The notes beneath the pieces were generated by a model, which saw nothing but the letters and a program-made list of their open reading frames with translations, was not told where the DNA came from and made no database searches. Of a DNA stretch of 64,000 nt, positions 10,754 to 22,650 are shown piece by piece (within the stretch, counting starts at the first letter, position 1; each line of letters begins with the position of its first letter). The position numbers and the translations under genes were made by a program. The DNA is from Cycas panzhihuaensis (lineage: Eukaryota > Cycadophyta). The stretch lies in NCBI GenBank assembly GCA_023213395.1, contig CM041465.1, positions 57,295,741 through 57,359,740 of the forward strand, in the 5' to 3' direction.

Positions 10754-12930
10754 ATGTCTGGATTCGCGAGATTTGCCTAGAGTACTCCACCATTTGCAAT
10801 AGAATCATCACAGAAGATCACCGAGAAGGAAAGGGATGCAGAGTTGCGATTCGAGATCGAGGGATAACAGATCAGATGGCAGATACTGGATTCACCAGTA
10901 TTACACAAGTGGGTCGAATTGGCAGTTGAAGATCATAATGCCTTATTAAAGGCACAATTAGCAAGTGCATGGATTATGCAGGCTGGTTCATTTCTAATTT
11001 TTTCGAAGAATTCAAAAAAATTACAAGATATATTACAAGGATACAATCCTGGGGACAAAACGCCAACAATCAATGGAAAAATTATAAGGATGGAGCAAGA
11101 AAACATAGCAAGATTAATAGGATTTCCAAAAGAAGGGTAGGAGGTCAAGAAAGCAAGAAATTTGATAGTTGCAATGAAAGATCAGATCATTAAGGCGATA
11201 TGTGGAAAAGAATTCCACACCAAGCATGGGGAAGAGGCATTCTAGTGACCCACTTAAAAACAACAAACGTAATGGTTGTTGCAATAATAATGTGCAATGG
11301 GCTTTTGGGAGAACGACATTGTAATGCACTACCATCGTGGATTGCTCTGCATCTCTACGGAATCATGAAGGCCACAGTTTATAATTGGTCAGTTTTTATT
11401 TCAGAAAAGATGAAAACATCACTCCATCAACCTATCACAAAGACGCAATCTAGTTTTAATTTTACTCTGTACTTGTTGGGTTTGTGTTATGAGAAATTTC
11501 ATCTACCAGGATTAATAATAAGCCCAACGATTCGGTTGCTTTCCGCATTCTATAAAGACTCATCTATACCAAAGAAGATTCGGCCGAAAGTGTTAAAGGA
11601 AAGTAGAAGGGAACAGACAAAGAAGCGCAAAGTAGTCATGGTATGTGGGACAGATAATCTTTGTTCGCTTCTTCTAAATCTGATGACTCTGACGAAGACT
11701 ATATTGCAAATTATTATGATCTTAGTTCAAGTGGAGAGAGAAGATGAAGAAGTAGAAAAAGGAAATGAACGTACAATGGAGGATGTCCTTGCGGCACCAG
11801 GCTTGAATATTCTAGAATCCCCTACGGTTGGCAGCGAAGTTACATGATATGAATTAATGGGAGCATTTCCATCTAGCAAGGAGACAAAACCGGATCCAGA
11901 ACCAGAAAGGGAACAAGATACAACAATTTCTATTAGTCTTCAAACTATGAAGACCCAACACACGCTCGTGAAAGACACGTATCGAACAGTGATGGAGGCA
12001 TAAGGATAATTTATAAAGATAATGGAAGATAACCTCCAGAAGATAAATAATTATGACCAATTACAAAAGGAATTTTAGGAAACAAAAGAATCATTACAGG
12101 AAGCAAAAGATTCATTAAAGAAAATAGAAGTCATTGAAGAAAACAAAAGAATCGCTACAGAAAAAAGAGAGTGAATGTAGCCAATTATTAACTAGTGCAG
12201 ACTGTGGACAATCTCGAAGCGCCGATAGGCTTCTTGCACTATACTCACCATTTTGCTCACATGTTTTCAAATATGAGACTGAAATCCAGTTTTATTCATC
12301 AAAGCTGCCATGTTGACATAAGTTGTAATAGTCAGACTATTCTGCTTATATCTTGCAATTGCATGAGACTACATCAGAGAAACTATTTTTCAAACTGCTC
12401 TATTTGCCACGTGTATCTTGCAATTCATGTAATTCATAAGACCAAACTGTTCTATTTATCACATGTTGTTTTTATTTTTCTTTTCATAATTTTTAAATGG
12501 GAGTTTATATTGGCCCCTAAGAGTTACACAACTCCTCCCCCAAGTTATCTGAGGGCGCCTATCGACGCAAAAATAAATGAAGAAATGTATAACCGAGAGG
12601 TCTGTCACATTCAGCGAATTAGTACAGTGGAGGAACACCTTCGACAGAAAGAATAACGATCGGAACAATGGATCAAAGAATTGTCAGATCAGTTGAACGA
12701 TGAAAGGGCATGCCGTGAGAGAGTTCTTCAATGTGCTAAAGTTGTTAGTCGCAAAAATTGGAAATGGTGACGCAAAGCAGGACTTAACCCCATTTATTCC
12801 AAGGCACCAGCTAAAAATCTAATTCAAGATTCAACGCCGACTAAAAATCCAGTTCAAGATTCAACCCCAGATCCTACTCAAGTCGTCACAGATCCTGCAA
12901 TCACTTATGAGCGAGACACTTAGAGCTAAA
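10754..12930 (+). pseudogene. Extra ORF downstream of integrase, uncertain function
   Basis: A frame from ATG 10754 stays coherent to about 11215 with three stops (near 10778, 10866 and 11138), each one transition away from Trp or Gln. It then shifts into the frame open at 11200-11847. The first half is globular (KWVELAVEDHNALLK, INGKIIRMEQENIARLIGFP, then LPSWIALHLYGIM and FISEKM). This resembles the 'putative plant transposon protein' type of domain seen beside plant retroelements, a resemblance judged by eye only. Later parts are Ser/Asp- and Arg-rich (about 11690-11770), then coiled-coil-like with repeated KESLQEAK and NDERACRERV segments (about 12060-12170 and 12590-12760), ending in repeats around KNPVQDSTP. 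A stretch at 12210-12490 is T-rich and reads as non-coding, possibly an intron. It occupies the place of the env-like ORF of Athila elements, but no signal peptide or membrane segment was seen. Confidence 0.55.
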
Positions 12931-12943
12931 ATAGGGGAATAGA
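12928..12943 (+). other. Polypurine tract
   Basis: aaataggggaataga lies directly before the 3' LTR, where plus-strand DNA synthesis is primed. Confidence 0.75.
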
Positions 12944-13024
12944 TGTTAGGCACCATTTTGTTAATTATGTCATTTAGTTTTGGTTAGTTACTGAGTTAGT
13001 TATTAAATGACGTAACAATGGTTC

Positions 13025-13056
<32 letters not shown>

Positions 13057-13318
13057 GACAAATGAGGGGTATGCGATGTGGCACATCCTAATCCTAGTGG
13101 ATGGTTTTGGTTTTGCTTGGGATGATTACATACGGTCCTGTACATTTAGTTTTGATATAATATAATTGATATTATATACATTCGCGATGTTGTGCTCCTG
13201 AACACTATTTATATGTTGTTATTATTCATATATTGAATCGTTAGGATTATGCATATTGTGTTGATCATGTTGTAATATCATCTCTTCCTAGTGCGAACCC
13301 GTATTCTTGCAGTTAATA
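12944..13318 (+). repeat. 3' LTR of the gypsy element
   Basis: It begins TGTTAGGCACC and ends TTAATA (CA decayed to TA). The length is 375 bp. It keeps most of the 5' LTR, but the AT run is followed by an AG run (13041-13056) and there is a short insertion near 13000. Confidence 0.88.
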
Positions 13319-13892
13319 GTCTCAGACATAGTTTATAGAAGATGAGGTGTGATAAGGTTTTTAAACATAGTTTACAAGGTGGCCATCATTGATCAAAGAT
13401 GGTCTCTAATATGCAAAAATAGAAAATATCATAATTGCCAAATTTATATGAAAAGATTTTTAAAATTTTGGCATTAAAACTTTAGATTTTGCAATGCCTA
13501 CTTTTAAAATGGTATTGAGTAGAACAAATCTAGAAATGCTTGAAGGGGTGAGGAAGACACTTAGTCTTTTTTTCCTCTCTACTTCCCTTGGTGATGTTAC
13601 CTTTAGGTCCCCATTATACCCAAATAGGGGCTTATAAGGTGACTGGAAAGATCACAGGAGGGTGTGGAGAATAACGTCACACAAGAGCATAGAGGTTATC
13701 CTAGCAATTATTTACTTTTCCAAATAACATGATGTCATTGCTTCTTCCCTATGTTGTACCAATATGTGTTGCTACTTTAAATGCCATGAAACAACAATAA
13801 ATAATGCTCCTAATATTGATGGTCATCTAGAAGAGTTTATAGCTGAGTTGAGATGTCGTGCTCCATTTTATTAGCTACAAAACAACAAATCA
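13319..13892. other. Unassigned flank between the gypsy element and repeat R
   Basis: AT-rich, no coding frame and no RNA gene seen. The first five bases, gtctc, are the right target duplication of the preceding element. Confidence 0.5.
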
Positions 13893-14480
13893 ATTGTCCC
13901 AAGGTTCACCATTTATTTCCTAGACACACATATGTGTCAATTGGTTATTGGTTGACTCTCCTTCACGTTGGCTTGGTGGATTTATGATTTGAATCTTGTA
14001 AGTTGGTGTTCCATTCTACCATGAAGCATTAACAATCCATAAACAATATTGACACATTCATGCACAATGTCATATCATTAAATAATGATCAGAATCAAGT
14101 ACAAAAGGGGCTACCTTGCTTGGAAATTATTGTACTCAACTCTTAAACCAAACTAGTTGTGAGTACGCTATATTTAAACCCCAATCAAATGCCTTTCAAC
14201 TAAAAGACACATGTTTACATTATGATTTATGATGTTTTATAACACAGTTATATAGTTCACAATCATGAATGACAACATTTCATGTATGGGACAAGATGAT
14301 AGATTTTGTTATAATTATTAAAATCTAACTATTATGTTTTAAAACTATTGATGACATTTCACTTGATGTTTCGATTGCATGTACAATTTCGAGAATGGTT
14401 AGTGCCATTCCTAACTAAGTCATTCTTTTGACTGTCATTTCCTATTGGTAATGCCATTTCATAGTGTTGTTCTTGTCATT
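13893..14480. repeat. Repeat family R, copy 1
   Basis: The sequence from about TGTCCCAAGG onward is collinear with 48423-49043, with shared stretches such as ttgtcccaagg, tccattctacca, caagtacaa.agggg and ccatttatcatatg. The second copy was split by copia D, so copy 1 shows the uninterrupted state. It lies beyond the C-terminal integrase end of gypsy F and could be that element's 3' LTR, with copy 2 a separate LTR. No primer site or tract proves this. Confidence 0.65.
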
Positions 14481-14890
14481 ACTCAAGGCCATTTATCATA
14501 TGTTACCATATATGTTATTCCTTGGTTTTGTTCCTACCATTCCTTGATATTGTTCCCTATTTATTACTATTGCTCCCTTTGTTTAAATTCTTCCCAAGTG
14601 TTGTTCTCATGTGATAAAGTTGTTCTCAAAGGAGTTTTCCCTTAGTTTCCATCTTCTTAGTGCCATTTGAACCATATGCTTCTGTCCTGACGCTTCCTTA
14701 GGTTGTGGAAGCTTCCCTATCCTAACAATGGTAGGATTTTAGCCTGTTGCCATTAATTGTTTTCTACAGTACTTGGTTTGCCAACTCTCTTAATTAAACA
14801 TAATCATTTTTATAAATTTATTCCATCACATATGGTCACGATCATCTCATTCTCAAGTTGTCAATGTGTGTTTTAAACTCACTATCATAT
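14481..14890. other. T-rich segment between repeat R and gypsy F integrase
   Basis: This holds short recurring words such as gttgttc, tgccatt and cattcct, and no coding frame I would support; the ORF at 14445-14645 has no motif. It is probably 3' non-coding sequence of element F or a continuation of R. Confidence 0.45.
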
Positions 14891-14894
14891 TAAG

Positions 14895-15415
14895 AGCGAT
14901 TGATCGTCTTTGTTGAATTGTGGTGCCCTTATATGACAATTGTACCATAGCTTTTGATGATTCTTCACAATGTTCTACATCCATGTGCCCATGTTTTTCA
15001 TTTCCTTGAGATGAACCAATTAGAGAAGGCATTCTCGCAATGACTCCTTATCTTTTAAGTAACATGTCGATGCAATTCTCATGTTAGGGATCTCAAACTC
15101 CTAAGGGAAGGTCACCTCCATTCCATATACCAAGTGAAATGGTGTTTGATATGCAATTCTCTTATAGATTGTTTGGAAGGGCCAAGTATTTATAGCAAAT
15201 TTTTAGCCTAATTTGCTTGGTTGATATCACAAATCTTCCATAAATTAACCTTGTCGCTTGCTTGTGCATAATAAGAAGTTGACTTCCAATGATTGATCAT
15301 AAGCAGTGTAGTAGATTCTTCAATCACCTTATTAAGGAGACATCCTCCTTAGTCATGGATTGGTTGTAATGGACAAAAAACTCTTGTAGTAATTGTTTCA
15401 TATAGGAATTAAGTT
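14895..15415 (-). pseudogene. Integrase of gypsy F, C-terminal half
   Basis: The minus-strand translation gives the second catalytic Asp context (D-stop-GG … NKVIEES), then HWKSTSYYAQASDKVN, matching the STPYYPQANGQVE block of gypsy integrases. It then gives AYQTPFHLVYGMEVTFP and EFEIPNMRIASTCYLKDKE. The catalytic Glu position reads Asn. Stops replace likely Trp and Gln codons, and the frame changes several times. The rest of the core lies at 18711-19255 beyond inserted element E. Confidence 0.75.
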
Positions 15416-15420
15416 GTTCT

Positions 15421-15751
15421 TGTTGAAATGTGCATTAAGGGAGGATGTTGGAACAATGATGTATTATGCACAGTTGACTAGGTAATGCACATTTGACCAA
15501 GTAAACCACAACGTGGTGGGTCCCTCTCAAATGTAAGTTTGTAGCATATAAAGACATCATCATGCTAACATTTGAAGAATATATGATACCACATCATGTG
15601 AGACCATTTTGTATTATTATTTTATTATTCTGTCAATACAATGAAGGTATCATTTGATACCAGTTATGATTGAGGCATTTTCCTATGGTGTTTTATCATG
15701 TTTATTTAGTTATTCCAATTAATATTATGTTAGAGCATGCAGGTTCCTACA
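15421..15751 (+). repeat. 5' LTR of element E
   Basis: It starts TGTTGAAATG and ends TTCCTACA. It shares long stretches with the 3' LTR, such as gtaatgcacatttgaccaag and gaaggtatcatttgatacca, with scattered transitions. Confidence 0.85.
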
Positions 15752-15763
15752 TGGTATCAGGGC
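15752..15763 (+). other. Primer-binding site of element E
   Basis: TGGTATCAGGGC immediately follows the LTR and differs by one base from TGGTATCAGAGC, the plant initiator-Met tRNA site. Confidence 0.85.
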
Positions 15764-15769
15764 AGGTTA

Positions 15770-16060
15770 GCATGATTGATCCTTTGGAGTAGATTAAAGT
15801 AGCAAAATTGAAAAGCCAAAGTCTGCCTACATGGATGGAGATAAGCAACCATGAAAGGTGGAGGCGTTTGTTAGGAAAATTCACTGAAGCTACCCATGCC
15901 ACGATTGAATGAAACCCTGAAAGGAAAAAGGACGCACTAGCTAAGTTTAGCCAGAAGAGAGGAGTCATAGACTCGGCCGTGGAGCTATCCCATGAGGAGC
16001 ACAAGCAACTGAAATCTTGCATAGTGAGATCTGTCCACAATTATGTATGAAGAGAGGTAT
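15770..16060 (+). pseudogene. Unrecognised coding fragment inside element E
   Basis: The plus frame starting near ATGATTGATCC (15770) reads as a hydrophilic globular protein of about 95 residues with only a few stops, each one transition from Trp, for example E-stop-NPERKKDALAKFSQ. It includes WMEISNHERWRRLLGKFTEA and VIDSAVELSHEEHKQLKSC. It lies directly after the primer site, where a leader or gag start is expected. It does not look like gag and may be a captured host fragment or an element-specific leader protein. I do not recognise it. The minus-strand ORF at 15747-16040 is its shadow. Confidence 0.4.
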
Positions 16061-17439
16061 CTCTTAGGATCTAAGAGAGGCACATCCACTAATAAGAGGG
16101 TGCATCTTTAGATGCAGTTATGGGGAACAACCATTGAAAGAGAAAAATTGTCGTGGAGAAGAGGTTGCTACTCTACATGAAGAACACTTGTGTGGAATGA
16201 AGAACAAACGTTTGCGAGTCATGCTCGTTGAAGCAATTGCCAAAATTATGATTGAGCCTATGGCATTGTACTCTTCATCACTGATTCATAAGCCATAGTT
16301 ATATTGATGTCGTGAGGTTGTGCATTGTTTGTGAAGTTCATCCTCTACTGGAAGTGAGGAATTGTGCCATTGTCATGATTATTCTGAGCTTGCCTATCAT
16401 CCATTTGTGAATATGACTTACACTCGGTGGAGATTTTCCCCGTGTGATCCTGTTCATTCACTGTGAAGACTACAAAGAGATAGATAGCCTGAAGTTGTTG
16501 TGCACCTCACATGAAAAGTTGATGTGCCCTATGCATTGCCTCTAGTCACCCCATTGCATTACATCCCCTGCATGGGGAGTCTTGCAATGAAGAAGAAACG
16601 ACCAGTGGAGAAATGCATATACAAGGAGGATTCAATGAAATGCATTCATCTTTGAGCAATTCGATTGATTTCAATCACACACAGTTCATGGATTTATGTG
16701 AAGAATGAGGGATTTTGATATTACAATAAAAAAAATTGTAAATGTTATATTAAATTTAATTGGATTGAATATTGATTTGAAGTTTGTAAGGCTCCAATGG
16801 GTTAAGTCATGGTCATATGGAGATTAGTATGTGACCTAGAGCTATTCATAAAAGGGGCTAAACCCTAACTCCAACCAAATTCATTTTTTTGATTTCATGA
16901 GAAGGTAATTATAATGTTTCTTTAATGAATTTGCATCTAGAAGTCCATTTTTGAATTATTTGAATCATTAGAATCATGATTCAAAGTAATTTATTGTGAA
17001 CTATGAATTGAGGTAATTTGATACCATCTTAATAGAGATATTTCAGTTTGAATTTGAAGCATTATTTTGAGTCCTATGAGAAAATTGTGAAGGTTTATCT
17101 TTTGCAACCAAGTTCTCTTTCTTTCTATCAATTTGTTGAACGTAGGGGAAGTCATGTTTAAACCTTAGAAGTATGTTGCAAAAGTAATTTTGTTCAAAAC
17201 CAATCATGTAAGTAATATGAGTCCTTTTAAGGACAAGGAGGCAGAAGGATATCCTAAAAGGACAGAAGATGAAGGATAAAATATTGAGTATGATGTGATT
17301 TGCTTGCTTATGTTCATGGTTGATCTTTGCACTTGCTATAATTGATCTCAATTAGCAAAGATGGGTTTGGTTGTATAAATTGAGGAGAATTGCTTAGAAT
17401 GGTCAAGGGAATTAAGCTATGTTTTTATTTCTTTTAAGT
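16061..17439 (+). other. Internal region of element E, no clear coding
   Basis: No pol motif was found on either strand. The stretch holds short broken frames only. The minus-strand ORF at 17043-17351 has no recognisable domain. Confidence 0.5.
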
Positions 17440-18150
17440 GGTGGGATATTGTTTATGAAAGATATACAAATCCAACACTAGAACTTCAAAAGAAAGATGC
17501 CAATGCACTTTGTTGGATTCATTGCACTATGGCAAGTGATATATACAACTATGTGTGTGATATTGCTAAAGAACCCATGTGTAGATTGTACAAAACATGG
17601 AATATTTTGAAAGCAAAGTTTAATTCAAAGCTGAAGAAAAAAATACTTTCAAACATATTTCAGAAATGTTATAAGATGTACATTTTCTAACATATTACAG
17701 GAATATACATGCAGATGTTTATATAGATATTCAAGATGATAAGGATACAATGAATAAGCTTATGAAACTGACATATGAAATTCATGAAGAAAGTATGGAT
17801 TGATGAAGCTACTTCTGAATGTGGAAAAACTACTTCTGAATATACCACTACTAAATGTGTCATTAATGAGATAATTGATGAGACTACTACTACTATTGAT
17901 AATGTTAACTATGATCTTGTCTTGAGTGTTGATTCAAATTTGAATTGTTCGAATGATGAGGGAGAATTGCAAAATGATGAAAGTATATGGATTACTAATG
18001 GGCCTGATCCAATTGAAGTTGAATTCAAAAAGGTTGAAATAGAAGTTCGTGAAATAGATATCTTGAGAAAGGTACTGCAAGAGCTACATTAAAGTCAAAC
18101 AGAATCTACCATGATTTGTTGCAATATTCAAAATACTATACAGGTAATGA
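17440..18150 (+). pseudogene. copia-type gag remnant of element E
   Basis: The frame from about 17455 reads NPTLELQKKDANALCWIHCT, then CRLYKTWNILKAKFNSKL. This matches the pattern of copia-type gag proteins, in which a 'DAKAL…I' helix precedes 'A.E.W..L...F'. A frameshift and stops follow. The region 17775-18092 is an acidic open frame of 105 codons that may be the gag C-terminal part or a linker. No zinc knuckle is visible. Confidence 0.5.
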
Positions 18151-18380
18151 AGAATCAAGTTTTGTAAAAAAAATATGAAGTATATCAAGATCAAACATCG
18201 TTATTACATTCCAAAGTGAACACAAAGAAGAGAATTTACAGATTAAATTGAAGACCAAGCTCTATATATCTTTTTCAAGAAATTTATGAAGATTAGGTGT
18301 TGCAAATTCGTAAGCAATATCTAGTTTTCCAAATGCACATTAAAAGGGAGTGCTAGAATAAATATGTATTAAGGGGGAGT

Positions 18381-18705
18381 GTTGAAATGTACATTAAGGA
18401 GGATGTTGGAATAATAATGTATTAAACACAATTGACTAGGTAATGCACATTTGACCAAGCAAACCACAAAGTGGTGGGTCCCTGTCAAATGTAAGTTTGT
18501 AATATATAAAGATATCATCATGCTAGCATTTGAAGAATATATAATATCACGTCATTTGAGATCATTTTGTATTATTATTTTATTCTATCAATACAATGAA
18601 GGTATCATTTGATACCATTTATGATTGAGGTATTTTTCTATGGTGTTTTGTCATGTTAAGTTAGTATTATGATTAATATTAAGTTAGAGCATGCAAGCTC
18701 GTACA
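18381..18705 (+). repeat. 3' LTR of element E
   Basis: It starts TGTTGAAATG after the tract attaagggggag and ends CTCGTACA. It is 6 bp shorter than the 5' copy. Confidence 0.85.
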
Positions 18706-18710
18706 ATTTT

Positions 18711-19255
18711 TTGAACAACTTGATGTAATGGTTTTTCTTCCGCATATTTTATCATATAATCCATTGTCATAGATATATATTGTACTTGGGAGTGAGGCTT
18801 GGCTAAATGAATAGGTCACATAAAGTCTAATCCCCATTTTTTGAATAATGCTTTTGGTAGAATGGGATTTAATGACCAAAAATTTTATCAACTGGGTTTC
18901 CTTATCCTCTAGTAATAATCAAATTCTATAAAGAGTAGGCCATCATAGGTTTGCATTTAGAATTTTACAAGTTGTAGCATTTTTACTACTATGGCCATTA
19001 ATTATATCATCAGGAGTTTGGGATATGATAATATAACCTCATGTAGGACCTTACATTACCTCAATATATCATCATTACTAAAACTATATAGCTCTCTTAG
19101 AATCTATTGGTATGAGATTGCCTTTTAAGCCAAATGTCGTTTCTCTACCATGTTTAACCCTAGTAACATTTCTCCAATTGACAAATATACTATAATATTT
19201 TCATACCACTATGGGGATACCCCTTCTACTTTAAATTATTGGCCATTTAAAAAAT
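18711..19255 (-). pseudogene. Integrase of gypsy F, N-terminal and core part
   Basis: Minus-strand translation shows WGLDFM-stop-PIHLAKPHSQ, then TMDYMIKYAEEKPLHQVVQK, corresponding to the WGLDFVGPI … TDYFTKWAEA block with the first catalytic Asp. The frame breaks at the insertion point of element E and resumes at 14895-15415. The HHCC zinc region toward 19250 is too eroded to read fully. Confidence 0.7.
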
Positions 19256-19257
19256 TA

Positions 19258-19745
19258 TCATGCACACTTATGGATTTTTCTCCATTTTTCTATCTTAGAT
19301 AGTTGGTCTAGCACGATATGGGCTTCCTCTTGTTTGATGACTATCTTGAATATAAATTCTTGGAATAATATTAGCCATTGACTAATTTTGCTATGCATTA
19401 AAGGCTTATTCAGTAGGTACATTAACACTTGATGGTCAATAGAAAATATAAATGGATTGGACAATAGATGATGCCAAAACTTTTGAAGCATGTAAACCAT
19501 TTCCAAAGCTTCTTTCTTTATTATAATATAATTATATTCCACTCTAGCTATGAGCTTATTATTAGCAAATAAGATTGGATGGGCAATGCTTTTGTCTCCA
19601 TATTGAACTAGTACAGATTCAATTACAAATTAGGAGGTATCATCATAAACATAAATTATTTTATTCTAATATGAAGAGCAAAGAATGGCAGTGGTGGTTA
19701 TAGCATGTTTTAACACTTCAAATGCTTTAAACTTTCTATGGCAAC
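19258..19745 (-). pseudogene. RNase H of gypsy F
   Basis: A 94-codon open frame at 19258-19542 contains KKEALEMVYMLQKFWHHLL, SIDHQVLMYLLNKP and AHIVLDQLSKI, a good match to gypsy RNase H. Upstream in the same sense, to about 19745, the frame continues with FKAFEVLKHAITTTAIL and VYDDTS. Unlike the copy at 8441-8890, the Trp of QKFWHHLL and the Gln of DHQ survive here. Confidence 0.78.
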
Positions 19746-19779
19746 TCCCCCCAATGGTCTAGAAATATATATGTATCCA

Positions 19780-21790
19780 TTGATAAATTGTCAATACTAT
19801 CTAATCTATTGGAAGGTTGAATTTTACGAATATCGATGTAATATTTAGTTAGTGGTCAAGTAGTTAGTAGTCGATGTGAAAGGTTCTCACACATGAGTTG
19901 ATTGGTTGATGTATCAAGATGATATGATTAGTTGATATATAAGATAATAGATCTATAAATATGTGCACGCATCATTTAAGCATTCGAGATGAGATGTGAT
20001 GAGCTAATGAAAAAGAGTTAAGCTCCACTTTTTTCCTATAATTTTTCTTATCTTAAGGTTTTTCACGTATAAATCAAGTGTCTCATAATGATATTTTTCT
20101 TGTATGTTGTCATGCTATATTGATGTATACATATCTACATTATTATATTTTATATTTATCATAAATGTTGCATGAATATTTCATATTTTATATATTGTTT
20201 ATTATAATTTATTAATGAATGTTTCACGTTTCTCTTACTTCATTACATAAAATATTATATTGTGTGATAAATTTAACATGGTATCTTATCTTCTACACAA
20301 GTCATTTCGTAAAATTTTAACATGGTACTAGAGAAAAGATAGAGAACAAGGCAAAGAAATCCTGATAAGATGTCATATTAGAGTTGTATAGTGAAACTAA
20401 GAAGCAGGATGAAACAAGTGGACAAAGCAGGTTGAAGACCACATAAACATGATGTCAATTTTTGCCATATAAAGATGGTTTATGCATACATTATGTAAGT
20501 CAGTATTGAGCTAGTCTGAGTTAGTATCAAGAGTTAATTTGATGAGTTAAAAACTAGATTATGTCGATGATGTGACTGAGATTATTAATGCATGATAAAG
20601 ACGATTTGATAAAAATATAACACAAAAGTGAAGATGGAATCTCCTTGTTGGTAAGCAATTATTATTATAAAATTTGTAGACATATTTTGTGCATGTGCAT
20701 GTATCATGAGCATGTAAGTTTCATTGAAAGTCCACAATTGACGATTAGATGAAGAAAATGAATGAACATTACATGTAGGACTTATCACTTTATAGAGAGC
20801 AATAAAATTATGGTATAATAGTGAAGTCATCTCTTATACCCTGTTTTATTTTATGTTTTTTTTTTGTGCACTATTGTTTGTGGACTTTCTTCAATTTGAT
20901 GGTATTTTTCTAACAAAATAATTTGTTGTTTAGAGATGATAAATATATATGAAAGGTTTAAGAAAATGAAGGCTTTTAAGTTTATGAGATTCCATGTATT
21001 TATTGGTAAGAGTTTGTGAGGCATAATTAAGATTTGAAGTAGGTAGAAGCAAATGAGGGTTTTATCAAAGATATGTGATTTTAGAGGTGCAAACAATTGA
21101 ATTTTTTAAAAATAACTATATATTTAAGAAGATTAGGTTTTTTTCATAAAATTTGAGTGGTTATACTATAAATTTTAGAGTAACAAAAGTTGTAATGGTT
21201 TCAATTTCGGTTTGTTATCCATCATTGTTTGTAGTGTAGAAAACATGCTACTATAACTTCAAATAGCCATAGTTTTTACAATATGTATCTAATTGACCTT
21301 TTTTCTTTTTTAAATATATACATCTTGAAGTCTACTTTCTACTGAAATTAGTTTTAATTCAATTAAATATTTAAAAAAGAAAAGTTATCGACATTTAGTA
21401 ATAGGTATTGTTACTATCTTCAATACATTTTTTATGACATGATGACACTAGTTTGAGTATAACTTCTTTATATGGGCTTAAATTTAAGTGCCATCTAAAC
21501 TATTGGAAAGAAGATTTAGAGTTAGACGAAATGAGTGGTGATAAGCCATAGTTTAAACATATTTTCTAGTGAAACATGATAAAAATAAATACATTAAGAT
21601 TTATTTTACATATATTAAGGTTCAAATTTAAACATTATAAAGCACATAAGAACTTATTGATAATGGATGAGAGAAAATATTGATAGATAAGAGAAGAAAG
21701 ACATACTTATATGGTGGGCATAATATTATCAATTTTCTCAAATGAATGAAAATATTTGATGTAGTGAATTGACCAGCATTAATCAAATAA
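19780..21790 (+). mobile_element. LTR element remnant G inside gypsy F
   Basis: The LTR-like left part ends at 20322 and is followed by TGGTACTAGAG (20323-20333), a decayed initiator-Met primer site. A second LTR-end/primer junction (AACA-TGGTATC) lies 44 bp earlier at about 20279. The LTR shares the gagttaagctccac … cacgtataaatc segment with 54890-55279 and, inverted, with 47618-48125. The interior (20334-21790) has no readable gag or pol; ORFs at 20585-21825 lack motifs. The right LTR was not found. Gypsy F RNase H and RT flank it. Confidence 0.5.
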
Positions 21791-21799
21791 AAGAACATA

Positions 21800-22650
21800 T
21801 TTGATTTAAGTTGATGAATAATCACATAGTAATCAACCCTAAGAATTCTTTTAACTACTTATAGGGAGAGTTGGGGAAATTTAGGATAACTACAACTTTT
21901 TTAGAGTTTATAAACATTGCTTCATTACTAACCATATGTCCTAATATATTCCCAAATTATATAAAGAAGGTATGTTCTTTTATAATTAGATATAACTTGT
22001 AGTGTCAATGGGCTTGCATCATTCCTCAAACATTATCCAAGTGATTTTTTAGAATCCCATATAGTGTTCAGTCATCCAAAAATATGACGATTTTATCCCC
22101 CATCATTTTTTTGAAAATATTCAATGTGATCATTTGAAAGGTGGTTGGGGCATTTGTTAGCCTAAATAACATCACTATATAGACATAGATACCCCATTAT
22201 GTTACAAAGTGGGTTTTACTCGATCTTCAAATGCGATGTTAACTTGATCATATCCATTGAATCCCTTTATAAAAAAGCATATCTTCCTTCCACCTACCAT
22301 TTTGTGATCTTCTGTAAAGGGAATAAGAAATGAATTCTTCTTAGTTACCCTATTCAGTGCTTTATAATTCATACATTTTCAAATTCTCATATTCATCATT
22401 AGTATTATGACCATGGGGCTAACACATTCATTGTAGTCAATCTCATAAATAGAACATACTTCGTATTTTGTCCAATTTAGCTTTCACATTTTCTTTGAAC
22501 CTTAAATTCATATGATATGGATGTTAACTAGTTTTGCCTCCTTTATTAGGTCTATTTTATACACTTTGGTTTTTTATAGAATTCCTTTCATATCCTTATA
22601 TAACCAAGCAACTACATCGTAGTATTCCTCAAATATGGTCTACACTTTGG
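21800..22650 (-). pseudogene. Reverse transcriptase of gypsy F
   Basis: Minus-strand translation runs from VAWLYKDMKGI (about 22590-22625), through VSPMVIILMMN, MNYKALNRVTKKN and GFNGYDQVNIAFEDRVK, to FRLTNAPTTFQ and the catalytic FLDD (about 22070-22100). The thumb part follows (FGNILGHMVS … YKQLKEFLGL) to about 21830. Two Asp of the active site are readable, but stops and shifts are frequent. It is the same broad type of pol as the element at 4024-13318. Confidence 0.78.

Larger units (their letters stand above)
4024..13318 (+). mobile_element. Complete but inactive Ty3/gypsy LTR retrotransposon with an extra 3' ORF
   Basis: The element has two LTRs, a primer-binding site, gag, protease, RT, RNase H and integrase in gypsy order, an additional ORF after integrase, a polypurine tract and the second LTR. 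Flanking pentamers gtttc (4019-4023) and gtctc (13319-13323) differ by one transition and are read as the target duplication. By hand, about 26 differences in some 265 alignable LTR bases, nearly all transitions, show a fairly old insertion. No chromodomain is visible after integrase. With a post-integrase ORF and a tRNA-Asp-type primer site, this suggests a non-chromovirus plant lineage (Athila/Tat-like), which is an inference. Every ORF carries stops, so the copy cannot be autonomous now. Confidence 0.88.
15421..18705 (+). mobile_element. Non-autonomous LTR element E inserted in gypsy F integrase
   Basis: Two LTRs of 331 and 325 bp flank about 2.6 kb. A primer-binding site (TGGTATCAGGGC, 15752-15763) follows the 5' LTR directly, and a polypurine tract (attaagggggag, 18369-18380) precedes the 3' LTR. 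Flanks gttct (15416-15420) and atttt (18706-18710) differ by two transitions and may be the target duplication. Gypsy F integrase continues on both sides, fixing the insertion order. The interior has a gag-like remnant and an unrecognised coding fragment but no RT, RNase H or integrase, so E would have needed another element's enzymes. Confidence 0.8.

Noticed and set aside
10754-12930. Envelope (env) gene making the gypsy element retrovirus-like
   Set aside because: No signal peptide, membrane segment or cleavage site is visible; the product looks globular then coiled-coil.
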